A stretch of 64,000 nucleotides of DNA from Dioszegia crocea. Lineage: Eukaryota > Basidiomycota > Tremellomycetes > Tremellales > Bulleribasidiaceae. The translations under genes were made by a program, and so were the position numbers. Of this stretch, positions 11,093-21,651 are shown piece by piece; the stretch's first letter is position 1, and the number at the start of each line of letters is the position of its first letter. Where the stretch lies: assembly GCA_001600615.1 (NCBI GenBank), contig BCKK01000005.1:1265559-1329558 (forward strand), written 5' to 3'. Under the pieces are notes generated by a model. The model was not told the DNA's origin. It did not search any database and saw nothing but the letters and a program-made list of their open reading frames with translations.

Positions 11093-12220
11093 GTGTGCAG
11101 AAGCGAGACGGTAAGTGCCCTTCTTCCTCTTGTCAGCTACATAGACACCGGACCTATGCTAAGCATCCAGTTTGGCAATATGGCACCCTCCCCCCGATCG
11201 ACAAAGCGGGTCTCTGACCATGTCCACCCTGAACTCTCCATCGGCAGGTGGATCCCTTCGGTGCCCATGTGGAACATCATCTGTCGGGCCATATTCGCAG
11301 TGATCGGATACCTGATCACCCTCTTCGCTCGATCCCCTTCCCACCTATCCACCCACGTAATCCACATATTCAGCACAGACGAGAAAGCGACTATCGAAAC
11401 CTATATCGCCAGACCCAAATCCGCCCCCCTCCCCACTGGGGAAAAGAGACCACTCCTTCCGGGGATACTATGGATCCACGGCGGTGGTCTTATATCCGGA
11501 ACATACGGAATGGAGTCGAAATTCATCCACCGATTTGCCACACCCTCTTCCAAATACATACCGTCTGGCGCGGTGGTCATTTCCCCAAACTACCGCCTGG
11601 CGACGGTCCTACCTGCCCCTGCGCCGGGTGATGACTGCTTTGCCGCGTGGTTGTGGATGATTGAGCATGCGGAGGAGTTGGGGATCGATACGGACAAGAT
11701 GGTGATAGCAGGCGTTAGTGCAGGAGCGGGTATGGCAGCCCTCTTAGCTCAACGGATCCTCGACTACAACCAGTCCAGTCAATCCAAAAATCACCCTTTC
11801 CCCGTCCTCCAACTCCTCATTTACCCCATGTTGGACGATCGGACCGTCTCCCGCCTCACCGCTGAGTTATCCTCCGGATACATTGCTCAATCCCACTACC
11901 CTCTCTGGTCCCCCTCTAACAATAAATACGGCTGGACGACCTATCTAGGTGGGAAAACAGGGACGGGCACTGTGGTGCCTGCTCGCCGAGAAGATCTGGC
12001 AGGGTTGCCACCGGCGTGGATTGGCGTGGGGACGCTGGACCTCTTCTACGCTGAGGATAAGGAATATGCGCGAAGGCTGAAAGAGGCCGGTGTGGAAGTT
12101 ACGCTCGAGGTGGTTGAAGGTGGATGGCACGGGTTTGATGGGCTCTGTCCTAATACAGATGTGGTCAGGGAGTTTCAGGCATCACAGGCGCGGATGCTGA
12201 GGGAGAAGCTGGGAATTTAG
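11093..12220 (+). CDS. Membrane-anchored alpha/beta hydrolase, hormone-sensitive-lipase (HSL) type
   Basis: Likely esterase/lipase of the HSL family, similar in plan to fungal steryl-acetyl hydrolases; substrate not assignable. A hydrophobic N-terminal segment (MWNIICRAIFAVIGYLITLF, about residues 61-80 of the longest form) would anchor it in a membrane. Then the oxyanion motif IHGGG (about residue 128), nucleophile elbow GVSAG (about 207), a catalytic Asp candidate in GTLDLF and His in GGWHGF near the C-terminus. Single exon, unlike nearly all neighbours. The start is uncertain: in-frame ATGs occur at 11093, 11156 and 11180; all keep the anchor and the whole hydrolase domain. A GTAAGT sits just after the first ATG but no workable intron follows. 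Confidence 0.8.
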   Translation: MCRSETVSALLPLVSYIDTGPMLSIQFGNMAPSPRSTKRVSDHVHPELSIGRWIPSVPMWNIICRAIFAVIGYLITLFARSPSHLSTHVIHIFSTDEKATIETYIARPKSAPLPTGEKRPLLPGILWIHGGGLISGTYGMESKFIHRFATPSSKYIPSGAVVISPNYRLATVLPAPAPGDDCFAAWLWMIEHAEELGIDTDKMVIAGVSAGAGMAALLAQRILDYNQSSQSKNHPFPVLQLLIYPMLDDRTVSRLTAELSSGYIAQSHYPLWSPSNNKYGWTTYLGGKTGTGTVVPARREDLAGLPPAWIGVGTLDLFYAEDKEYARRLKEAGVEVTLEVVEGGWHGFDGLCPNTDVVREFQASQARMLREKLGI

Positions 12221-12795
12221 CTCGGAGGAGGCGTCCAGAACTCCATGCTCCAGGGGCCATATGGGTGGAGGGGTAAAGTTGGAGTGTACCAGTTGTCAGA
12301 CATTTCGATCTGATTGTGGTTCATGCACAGGACTCTGCATGACTAGTGGGATCAGCTGCAGAGTACGCCATCCAGATGCACATACAAAGCCAAGACCAAG
12401 GAAGCTTGTCTTCCGCACAGATTGCTCAGCGGCCGAGCTCGGTCCACGTCGGTCGTCTGTCGCGCCTGAAACATTTCCCAACAACTCTCTTCACTTCCTT
12501 TCGCACATATCATTTCTAGCTCTCCACTCATCTCTCAAACCCTATCCAGAGCCTGTACCACACCCCGATCTACACTACTTCACTAGCACAGCCCTCGGGC
12601 CACAGTACATGTTCTCAAACGGACTTTGCAGCTGCCACAACTCTCACCGGTATGTCCGAGCGCAACCCCTGCCCATCCACGTACCTTGAGCTGACTTGCA
12701 ATAGCGGAGTAAACCACACTTCCGTGGGCGACATTATACCTTTCTAAGTCTATACTCAGCGCCCAAACAAAAGAAAGCAAAGAAAAGATTCCAAA
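12221..12795. other. Intergenic upstream of INO1
   Basis: 575 bp of presumed INO1 promoter. I did not find an exact yeast-type inositol-response element (CATGTGAAAT) or a CACGTG. Short open frames here look random. Confidence 0.5.
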
Positions 12796-14834
12796 ATGCC
12801 TCCTACCGCCCTCGACCCAAAGGTCGTCAATGGGCATCATGATTCCTTCACCCTGCCCGAATCTGTGAAGGCTGGCGTCAAGGTTCATCCCAGTGCGGCG
12901 CGTGCGCCTGAGGGTGGGCTGTTTAAGGTTGAAGGGGAAGATACGGCGTATGAGGAGGAGGGTATACGGGCGAAATTTGTCGATAGGGGCGCGGAGGTGA
13001 CGCGTGAGTTGCAACGTCCTCTCGGCTGTGTAGAGCTAGGAAAACTGACTGTTCAGGCGGGGCAGAGGGCAAATACACGGTCAAGAAGACTGCGACGGAG
13101 TATGAATTCTTCACCAAGACCAAAGTTGGGAAAGTCGGGTGAGCTCAGCAGGTCAACTTTACTGGTGGTCCAAGCTGACTTCCCTAGCCTCCTTTTGGTT
13201 GGACTGGGCGGTAACAACGGGACTACAACCCTCGCCACTCATCTCGCCAACAAACACAATATATCATGGATGACCAAGAATGGCTTGCAGCAGCCCAACT
13301 ACATTGGCTCGCTCGTGCGCGCCTCGACTGTCCGCTTGGGTGTCGATAGCCAGACGGGCAAAGATGTCAATATCCCACTTGGGGAGATGCTACCTATGGT
13401 CCATCCCAATGACTTTGTGATTGGTGGTTGGGATATTAGTGGGATGAAGATGGATAAGGCGATGGAGAGGGCCAAGGTGTTGGAGTGGGATTTACAGCGA
13501 CAGTTGGGGGTTTACATGGGTGATATCAAGCCTATGCCTAGTATCTACTGTAAGTCTTTTCAGCTGCCTTCCCCTTGGCTATCTGCATAGGGTCCAAGCT
13601 GATAATCTAGACCCAGACTTCATCGCCGCGAACCAAGCCGACCGCGCCGACAACCTGATCCCAGGAAACGACAAGCAGGCGCACCTGGATCATCTCCGCG
13701 CCGACATCCGCTCGTTCAAGGAAAACCACGACTTGGACAACCTAGTCGTTCTCTGGACAGCCAACACTGAGCGTTTCGCCGAAATCATCCCGGGCGTGAA
13801 TGACACCTCTGCCAACCTCCTATCTGCAATCAAAGCCAGTCATGCCGAAATCTCACCCTCGACAATCTTTGCCGTTGCGGCCATTTTGGAAGGTGTACCA
13901 TTTATCAATGGGTCCCCGCAAAACACGTTTGTGCCAGGTTGTATTCAGCTTGCGGAGGAGAATGAGAGTTTTATTGGAGGTGATGATTTCAAGTCTGGCC
14001 AGACGAAAGTTAAGAGTGTCTTGGCGGAGTTTTTGGTCAATGCTGGTATTAAGCCGTTGAGCATTGCGTCTTATAACCATCTGGGTAACAACGATGGCAA
14101 GAAGTGAGTTGGAGAGGACATACTAGCGACCTGTTGCTTGTTCTAAACTGACTTTTCAGCCTTTCGTCGCAGGCGCAATTCCGATCCAAGGAAATTTCCA
14201 AGTCATCCGTCGTAGACGATATGGTCGCTGCGAACCCTGTCCTGTACAAGACTGCCGCGCAGCTCACTGAAGAGACTGGCGAGGTGCACAAGAAGGGCGA
14301 ACACCCGGATCATATCGTCGTCATCAAGCATGTCCCCGCTGTGGGTGATTCGAGTGAGTTATGTACTGGTGTTCTCTCGAGCGGCACAAACTGACACTTG
14401 CAGAGCGCGCGATTGACGAGTACTACTCCGAGCTCCTCATGGGCGGTCGGAACGTCATGGTGAGTTGTGTAACACTCGTCTTTGGCATCTTCTGGACGAA
14501 TCAGCTGACACTACAGAACATCTTCAACGAATGTGAAGATTCCCTCCTTGCCACTCCGCTCATTTTCGACCTCGCCATCCTCGCTGAGCTCCTCACTCGA
14601 ATTACGTACCGCCGCGTTCCCCCATCTTCCGACGCTACCGCCAATACCGAGTTCAAACCGCTCTACAGCGTCTTGTCACTCCTCAGCTTCATGCTGAAAG
14701 CACCCCTCGTCAAGCCCGGTGCGGACGTTGTCAACAGTCTCAACAGGCAGCGAAACGGACTCGAGGCGTTCTTGAAGGCTTGTGTGGGCCTGGAGGGCAC
14801 TGGGGATCTCATGCTGGGCACTCGGACCTGGTAG
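12796..14834 (+). CDS. INO1: Inositol-3-phosphate synthase
   Basis: NAD-dependent conversion of glucose 6-phosphate to 1D-myo-inositol 3-phosphate, the first step of inositol synthesis for phosphatidylinositol and, in these fungi, sphingolipids. Exons 12796-13003, 13057-13138, 13188-13549, 13611-14103, 14160-14353, 14404-14459 and 14517-14834; 570 residues. Visible: Rossmann motif [11 protein letters not shown], then [39 protein letters not shown], and [12 protein letters not shown], all family hallmarks. Introns are 48-61 nt with CTGAC or CTGAT branch sites. The first about 40 residues are poorly conserved in the family. Product is cytosolic; no signal or membrane segment seen. Confidence 0.95.
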
Positions 14835-16712
14835 TTGGCTGTGGATGTGGTCCCACCAGCCGTATACTTCTTTTCGCTCGCCTTTCTTTGACCCTGGCTT
14901 GATATACTGTACTTTCGAAGGTCCCATTTTAGATGCTTTGCATGAAACGCGTTCTACGCACAGACTGTGGCTGGCTGGTACTGCATTGCTACCTTCCTCC
15001 CAATGCATGCCGCCTGGTCTGAGGTCTTCTGCTATAAGAGGCAGCGGCAACCTCCGCCTTGCCATGTGCCCACATCTGATCGGCTGATCCGAACATTCCG
15101 GGGCAAATCCTCTCGATCGGGTGTTTCAAATGCTTCCACATTGTTCTCGTGTCCATCAGGAACGCCTCAGGAACGAGGGTTGTTCTCGGAGTCTACATCG
15201 CCTTGTGCCCTTGTCGGCCGATCAGAAAGTTCCAGCCCGCCGCTTTCCGAGGTCCGAGACCTTGGGTCCGGCCGAGCAGGCACGAGCTGCACGCGAGCCA
15301 CACTGAATGGGTCGGCGGGTCGGCGGTATGTCGGCCGCTTCGCTAAGCTTCGGACCATGTGCACAGACATGGTTTGCTTCCAGATTCCAGACAGACAACG
15401 GGTCCTCCTCCTTACATCATGGCCCCTTTTGATGCATGGAAGATTCTGGCAATACGATTATGCCCCCGTCTCGGACTTTTAAGGAATTCAAGAGTACCCC
15501 CGGACCGAATGGCGCATGGTTGGACTGTCGGCGACAAGACATGGCCGTGTATGCATGCAGAGACGGGGTTCTGCCCCAAATTCCTCACCGCCTCAAATGA
15601 CACTGATGTGACTCATTGTCGTAAATCACTTGCGCAGTAGCGCCGGTGAGAGATCCGGCTGTAGTGCTAACCGACCCAAATCTCGATCGCTCATACCACC
15701 TCCGCTGGAAAGCTGCGGCGTGCGATCTACTGCGGTGCCTTTGGATCAAATCGGCAATGGAATTCTGCGGTAATCGCAGGCATGCATCATTCCTCGCAGT
15801 CATGGAGATCTTCGGACATTGGAAGCATAAGGAAAGAGGTCGGACACCTTCTACTTTCGGGGGTTGTCCCTAATCTAATCAGATGCCTTGAAACTCTTGT
15901 CACGGTGGCTTTTTTTAGATGTGTCGTGCCGGCACCGTCTGTGCGCGGAAGATTTTTCGCATCGCGTTTCAGGTTGAGATCTGTGCTGTGCAGCTTGAAT
16001 GATTCTATGCATACTTATGGAGAACAAAGAGCTCTCTGAGGTGTATTGTATGCACGAGGCGTACCAACTTGAATGGGCTTCACCTTGTTCTTTGAACAAC
16101 AGTAACGGTGCAGTCCTTAACAATAGTGAAGGATGCCCAAAGGAGGTGCTGAAACGCGTGTCGATCAAGGGGAAAGGGTGAAACAAGGGTAACAATTCGA
16201 GGGTGCTCACTTTATTACCCCTTGTAGTAATATATGACGCGACGTGACCCTCTTTTCAGGGACGGGAAGGACGGGGAGTTGGACGCGTCTTGTTTTTAGG
16301 GTGGGGACAGTGTGTGGACGGCAACCCTCAATCTGATATAAGTGTTCGGGCCTTGTTTCTCTTCATCTCATCATCACCCTCATTCTCACATTTCCCGCTC
16401 TACACTCACTCGACAGCCACCACCCCACACTCATTCCTCCACCCCCTCTGTCTAACGCCCGGCGCCGAAGACATACCCACCCCACCCTCGTTTTAACCAC
16501 ACCCAAAAAAGGAAAAAATCTCCCTCGCCCGACCTCGAGATATATAAGCTGATCAAGGTGAGTCTCCAGTCCTTTCTCTTCATCCACCACTACCACTCTC
16601 ATCTCTACTACCTACTCCTCTCATCTAAAAGAGCTACGCTCACAAAGACTCTCAGTCTAGCACAATCACTTTCAACACTCACTCCACCACCACCACACCA
16701 ACACACTTTACA
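14835..16712. other. Long gene-free region upstream of the secreted beta-barrel gene
   Basis: About 1.9 kb with only short, mutually overlapping open frames lacking motifs or splice structure. From about 16360 it becomes C/T-rich, as in highly expressed fungal promoters and leaders. No RNA gene or element termini recognised. Confidence 0.5.
16541..16548 (+). promoter_or_regulatory. TATA box of the secreted beta-barrel gene
   Basis: TATATAAG lies 172 bp upstream of the ATG at 16713, between a C/T-rich stretch and a pyrimidine-rich leader. Assigned by position and consensus only. Confidence 0.55.
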
Positions 16713-17700
16713 ATGTTCGCCAAGTCTTTCATTGCCCTCGCGGCCGTCGCTTCCTTCGCTGTCGCTGCCCCTATCGAGAAGAAGGGCGCTCCCTCTGGCT
16801 GGGCCTACGGCTACCTCGAGGACTACGACACTTGTAAGTTTACCTTTAGCTTCGCATCCAGTCCTCAGCTAATCCCCAGACCACGTCCGTTACCTCGCGC
16901 TCAAGTGCTACGATCAGAAGAAGACCGACTTCTTCCAGGACTGCTGCCGCCCCATGCTCTCCACCGAGACCCTTGCTGCCAACCGCAAGGCTATCTGTGT
17001 CCCCTCCGCTGAGGCCGTTGCCTACGTCACCTCCTCCCTCGCTGGCCAAGTCGCTACCCCCACTGCCTCCGCCGATGTTGCGTCCGAGTCCGAGTACTGC
17101 GACTCTGAGGAGTCTGCCTCCTCCGCTGCCCCCACCAACGCCAAGGTCGCCGCCGCCTACTCTTCCTCTGCCGCCGTCACTGCCTCCCCCGTCGCTGCCT
17201 CAGCCTCCCCCTCCCCCGTCGCCGAGTCCAAGGCCCCCCAGTACCTTGCCCCCGTCCAGTCCTCCTCCACCACCACCTCTACCACCCCTGCTTGGACCCC
17301 TGCCCCCACCACCGCTGCCCCTACCACCCAGGCCCCTGCCCCCGCCCCCACCACCAAGGCTCCCTCCAACAACGGCGAGACCATGAACGGCGGCTTCGCA
17401 ACCTACTTCTACCAGGGCGGTAACGCCGGTGCCTGCGGCACTGTCCACGGTGATGGTGACATGATTGTTGCCATTGACCAGGCCCGATGGGGATCCTCTT
17501 CATTCGGTGGTGGTTCATCCACCTGCGGCCGATGGGTCACCGTTACCAACACCAACAACGGCAAATCCGTCTCTGCCATGATCGCCGACGTCTGCCCCAC
17601 CTGCACCAACGGTAACTCCCTCGATCTCTCCCAGGGTGCTTTCCGCGCCATCGCCAACGACTCCGACGGCATGGTCCCCATCTCCTGGCACTGGAACTAG
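16713..17700 (+). CDS. Secreted double-psi beta-barrel (RlpA/barwin-like) protein
   Basis: Predicted 313 residues, exons 16713-16833 and 16880-17700. A clear signal peptide (MFAKSFIALAAVASFAVAA) is followed by IEKKG, a possible dibasic processing site. An N-terminal cysteine region (ALKCYDQKK, FQDCCRPML, KAICVPS; about residues 50-85) leads into a long Ala/Ser/Pro/Thr linker (about 100-215), probably O-glycosylated. The C-terminal domain (GGFATYFYQGG, GACGTVHGDGD, MIADVCPTC, LDLSQGAFRAIAN) is the double-psi beta-barrel fold shared by barwin, expansin-like and RlpA proteins. Such proteins sit in the cell wall or medium and usually lack proven catalysis. Codon use is strongly C-ending (GCC, TCC, ACC), fitting high expression, as does the TATA and C/T-rich promoter. 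Confidence 0.88.
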
Positions 17701-18743
17701 ACGCTAGTCGTCTAGTTTTATGGGTCCCGGTTCTCACTTCTCTCTTCCTTCTTTATTCCGGGCCCTTTGGTGTTATCCTCTTCTCAATATAGACAACTAC
17801 AAAATCATGTACCCGCAGCGCGGTCAACCCTCATCCTCTCTCCTTCCCCTCGCCTACCCTCTTCCTTCCCCTCATCCCCTCTTGTAGCCTTTCTTTCACC
17901 TTTCGGATCTCGCCCAGTGCGGGTCTGGACTGGCCTTTTGTAGTTGATCTGCAGGGGGAGGTGGTCTAGTATAGCTTGCTCGTGGACGGTGCGGCGGTTA
18001 GGAGTTGGTCAGGTTGGGCTTAGATTAGACGGACACTGTAGCTATTTAACTGGTTAGCTAGCTGCAGCCTTGTATGATGCACAATAAAGACTTGTGCACC
18101 AACACTTTGCGCTTCAGATACACACTGCACTCTTGACTTCTCGTCCAGCTCTGTTACAATTTGACTAGACACAGCCGATCCGCTTTAGCGGCAGTAGCGT
18201 ACTCCTCAGGTTAGCGGCAAAACTCAAAAGCTCAAGAGGCTGAACATTCCCGCCCGGCCCATCCTTTCGCTCTCTCTTCGCAAAACACCAGCCATCTCTC
18301 TCCACGTCTCACCCTCGCGCTTGCAGAAACACGCGTCTGAATCACTGACTGCAGCATCGGCCGAAATAGCACTGCATGATACATACTAACCTGGCCTGCT
18401 GCGAAGGGGGAGCGGGCATTGCTTCGACGTTTCTTCTCATCTTCTTTTGGCTTACTTCTTACGACCTAACGACTGTTTACGACCTCTTCTTCGATTTCTG
18501 CTCATCATCTTTACTTGAACGCCTTGACGACCTTTGTTCAATAATTCGACCATTACGATCTTGACGACTTTTGACAATCTACGAGAACTTTCCCAATCTA
18601 CAAATCGCACTTGCAAACTATACGACCCCGCCCACAATCCCACACTAGACCCTTTCGAGGTTCGAGGCTTTGTCTCCTTGTGCGTATGTCTTGCCCTTAT
18701 CCAACCTATGTACCATCAAGCTGACACCCAAGCCTAACCCACC
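17701..18743. other. Intergenic, about 1 kb
   Basis: 3' region of the secreted protein and the promoter/leader of the next gene. Pyrimidine-rich patches near 17730-17890 and 18420-18600; no supported coding or RNA feature. Confidence 0.5.
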
Positions 18744-21512
18744 ATGCCCCCCCTGAACCCCAACCCCGCTCCCTCCACACAATTCGACCAAACCCTAATC
18801 GGTCTGGGAATCTACATCCCCCTCTCCCCTTCTGACCCCACCTCCAACCCTTCTTCATCCGCTACCACCCTTCTCAGCCCACCTGCGGCATTCCACACAC
18901 CGCGTACCAACCGACGATCAGTCCCTCGGACACTCGGGACGCGGAATGGATTCCGAATGTCGTCCACTATTGGCCTCCCACGATCAATCTACGCTGGGGA
19001 CGATAATCCATTCTTACCCTATCCTGCTCCTAGAGATGGGGGCTCAGAGGCGGTAGAGGAGGATGAAACAAGTGAAGACTTGAGGCCCAAAAGACGGTTT
19101 GGACAAAAGGGACAGGGGAGGAGTAAAGAATTTGATCAAATCATCATTGCCGAGTTTGACGAATTGGATAATCTTCCCGAATCGACGTTTGACATATCCC
19201 ATCATGGTCTTCTTTCCCCTGCTTTCGTCGCTCGGTCAAAGAATCGATATATCCCCCCCAATCCTGTACGTCGGAATCTGGGCGGAGCCGACCCTTCTCT
19301 CGCTGGCCTAATCGGTCCAGGTCCCGATCCCTCTTATCCGACATCCAACGATCCCATCTCCCCTTCTATCCCCGCTACACCCCGACCCGCCATCTCACCG
19401 AGCCAGAACGACCCAACACCCTCCACCCCAATCTCTCTACCACACGACTACACATCAGCCGCGGCCTCTCCACACCCTACTCTCAGCGGTCCCGGAGGTG
19501 GAGGTATAGGCCTACTAGCCAGTGCCCTATCTGAAGACATTGCCCCCGTTTCCAATCCCCTCTTCGCGGCTAGCGTCGCCCTGTCCGTCGTACTCGGTGT
19601 TCTCATTGTCGGGCTTGTTTCTTGCTCCGTGGCTTATTGTCGACGGGGCAAACGCGGATTGAGAGGAGATGGAGGGGATGAAGAGAAACTTGCAGGAGGT
19701 GAAGGAAGTGGAAGTCCGAAACGAGGATCACTGGCGGGTATTTATACTCGTCGTCCGGGAGAAAAGGGGACTCCGACGAAGACTATAGGAAGTCAAAGAT
19801 CATCCCTCAAGAGTTCTGATACTCTTACGAGCTTCTCAACTCGGTCTTCTACCCTTGTCGATTCGCCCTCGGCCTCCGAATCTAAATCCACGGGTAGGGT
19901 CAGCTTTGCCGAAATGATTGATTCAGGCCGGGCAGCTGAAGAGATCAATCGACAATTATACTCTCCACCTAAATGGCAGCCTAGTCATTCATCACCCTTG
20001 GCATCGGCTGCTCCGATCTTCCCACCTGAGTCTGAACCATCCCCCGATTCTTCCTCTTCCCCAAGCACAACGGCACGCTCGGCGAGAATAGACGGCAAGG
20101 TTACGGAGTCTTCCTCCCGCCTATCCATCTGCGCCGTCCCGCCCCTTGATCCAATCCAAGAAGAATCCATCGATTCTCACTCACATCCCCAATCTCCTCG
20201 TCCTCCTTCTCGCCGAGGATCTACACCTTCTACTCATACACTCGTCCCTTCCCCCTCGTCTTCCGGGTCGGCAGTCTACGAAGAGACTGAATCTACATCC
20301 TACCACAGCTGCTCAGATAACAGCAGCATGACGACCCACGCATCAGATGACGCATTCGGATATACATCCCGTCCTTCCTCCATCGCTGATTCTCTATTCG
20401 GTCGACCATCCTCCCTATCCATCCCTAATCGATCTTCCGTCGCTTCTTCTGCCCCCTCTTTCGAATTCCCACTATACCTCATCGACGCACTAGATCCAGA
20501 CGACACAAACCCCGAACTAGATATGAGTTTCGATACAATCTCATCAATTTCTGTATCTACCCCAAGGACCTCGCCTTCACCTCCCCCATCTCTCGATTCA
20601 CCTATACCTTTACAGTCTTCCTTACGACGGGCAAGATCTGTATCGGCGGTAAAGGGGGATGGAGGAGATGGAGACAGAAGGAAGACACTCGGCGATCTAG
20701 TCACCGGTAGTCCCTCAGTCAAACTCCGGACGAGATTCGCACTGGCAGATGATGAAGAGTCAGATTCGGAGGCTGAGGCTGAGCAGGACGATGACGAAAG
20801 AGAATCAGAAATGGAAGGAATACCGGCCAAAGTTCTCTTTATCGACACTACTCGTACTTCCACACTCCAATCCCCTTCATCCTCAGCCGACATCAAACGA
20901 TCACTTTCACTCCCTTCTAAACCCATCACTGCGTCTCAGTCGAAAAGCGTCTTAAAACGCGCACTGAGCGCACTCCGATCTGGACCACCCACATCTTCTT
21001 CACCTTCTTCCTCCTCCGGCCCGATCTCTTTGGCCGAATTGCAATACGGTCCTCCTACCCCTCCTCGCCTATCGCGCAAACCCACGCACTCTCGGCCGAA
21101 ATCTACAATGTCTTCGGTATCCGTAATCATCCATCAGTCAGATCTGGACACTGAGACCCGGACTGGCACGGGGGACAAGGCACAGCAAATGTGTGCTGGC
21201 GAAGAAGAATCGGATGGGATAGCCCGGTTTTCCACTGCGTCATGGGACCAGCTTGGCCAAAGTGAGGGATTTGATGCGTATTACTTGGGTTACGGGGCGG
21301 AAGGAGATTGCGCGGAGGATGTTGATGGTGCAGAAGATGAAGAAGAAGGGGAAGACGTAATGACTGCAGAGATCAATCAAGCGAGGATCTCATTCGGGTT
21401 CTTATCGTCCGATATGGGACATTCGGACGGGTGCGCGTTTGGACTGGAGCAGCTACAAGCTTTCCCTGAACCCGCTAGTCATTTACCATATATCCGTATA
21501 ACCAGTCATTAG
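18744..21512 (+). CDS. Ser/Pro-rich single-span membrane protein, unknown function
   Basis: 922 residues in a single exon. I do not recognise the family. No signal peptide is evident. Residues 1 to about 270 are Pro/Ser/Thr-rich. One strong hydrophobic span (FAASVALSVVLGVLIVGLVS, about 273-292) is followed by SCSVAYCRRGKRG, a positive-inside signature placing the roughly 625-residue C-terminal tail in the cytosol. The tail is very Ser-rich with acidic patches, such as a run of DDEESDSEAEAEQDDDERE, and resembles a phosphorylated disordered region. The layout (Ser/Thr ectodomain, one span, long disordered tail) recalls fungal wall-stress sensors or Axl2-like proteins, but no defining domain is visible. 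The open frame of 2.7 kb without intron is unusual beside its intron-rich neighbours. Confidence 0.8.
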   Translation: MPPLNPNPAPSTQFDQTLIGLGIYIPLSPSDPTSNPSSSATTLLSPPAAFHTPRTNRRSVPRTLGTRNGFRMSSTIGLPRSIYAGDDNPFLPYPAPRDGGSEAVEEDETSEDLRPKRRFGQKGQGRSKEFDQIIIAEFDELDNLPESTFDISHHGLLSPAFVARSKNRYIPPNPVRRNLGGADPSLAGLIGPGPDPSYPTSNDPISPSIPATPRPAISPSQNDPTPSTPISLPHDYTSAAASPHPTLSGPGGGGIGLLASALSEDIAPVSNPLFAASVALSVVLGVLIVGLVSCSVAYCRRGKRGLRGDGGDEEKLAGGEGSGSPKRGSLAGIYTRRPGEKGTPTKTIGSQRSSLKSSDTLTSFSTRSSTLVDSPSASESKSTGRVSFAEMIDSGRAAEEINRQLYSPPKWQPSHSSPLASAAPIFPPESEPSPDSSSSPSTTARSARIDGKVTESSSRLSICAVPPLDPIQEESIDSHSHPQSPRPPSRRGSTPSTHTLVPSPSSSGSAVYEETESTSYHSCSDNSSMTTHASDDAFGYTSRPSSIADSLFGRPSSLSIPNRSSVASSAPSFEFPLYLIDALDPDDTNPELDMSFDTISSISVSTPRTSPSPPPSLDSPIPLQSSLRRARSVSAVKGDGGDGDRRKTLGDLVTGSPSVKLRTRFALADDEESDSEAEAEQDDDERESEMEGIPAKVLFIDTTRTSTLQSPSSSADIKRSLSLPSKPITASQSKSVLKRALSALRSGPPTSSSPSSSSGPISLAELQYGPPTPPRLSRKPTHSRPKSTMSSVSVIIHQSDLDTETRTGTGDKAQQMCAGEEESDGIARFSTASWDQLGQSEGFDAYYLGYGAEGDCAEDVDGAEDEEEGEDVMTAEINQARISFGFLSSDMGHSDGCAFGLEQLQAFPEPASHLPYIRITSH

Positions 21513-21651
21513 AAGTAGACGTGGAAGGTCTTTTGTAGAGATTTCTTAGATAAATAGCTAGATTGCATGCAAGATGCAGAGATACAACCTACACCCTCAC
21601 TCCCTTGCGTCTAATCTGTCTATCCTCTTAACTTCCGTCTGGCAGAACCGC

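Noticed and set aside
11111..11136. 26-nt intron near the start of the HSL-type hydrolase
   Set aside because: GTAAGT and TGTCAG are present but 26 nt is too short and has no branch site; the frame does not need it.
14967..15482. 171-codon open frame as a gene
   Set aside because: Overlaps several other frames of similar length, has no motif, odd composition and no splice pattern.
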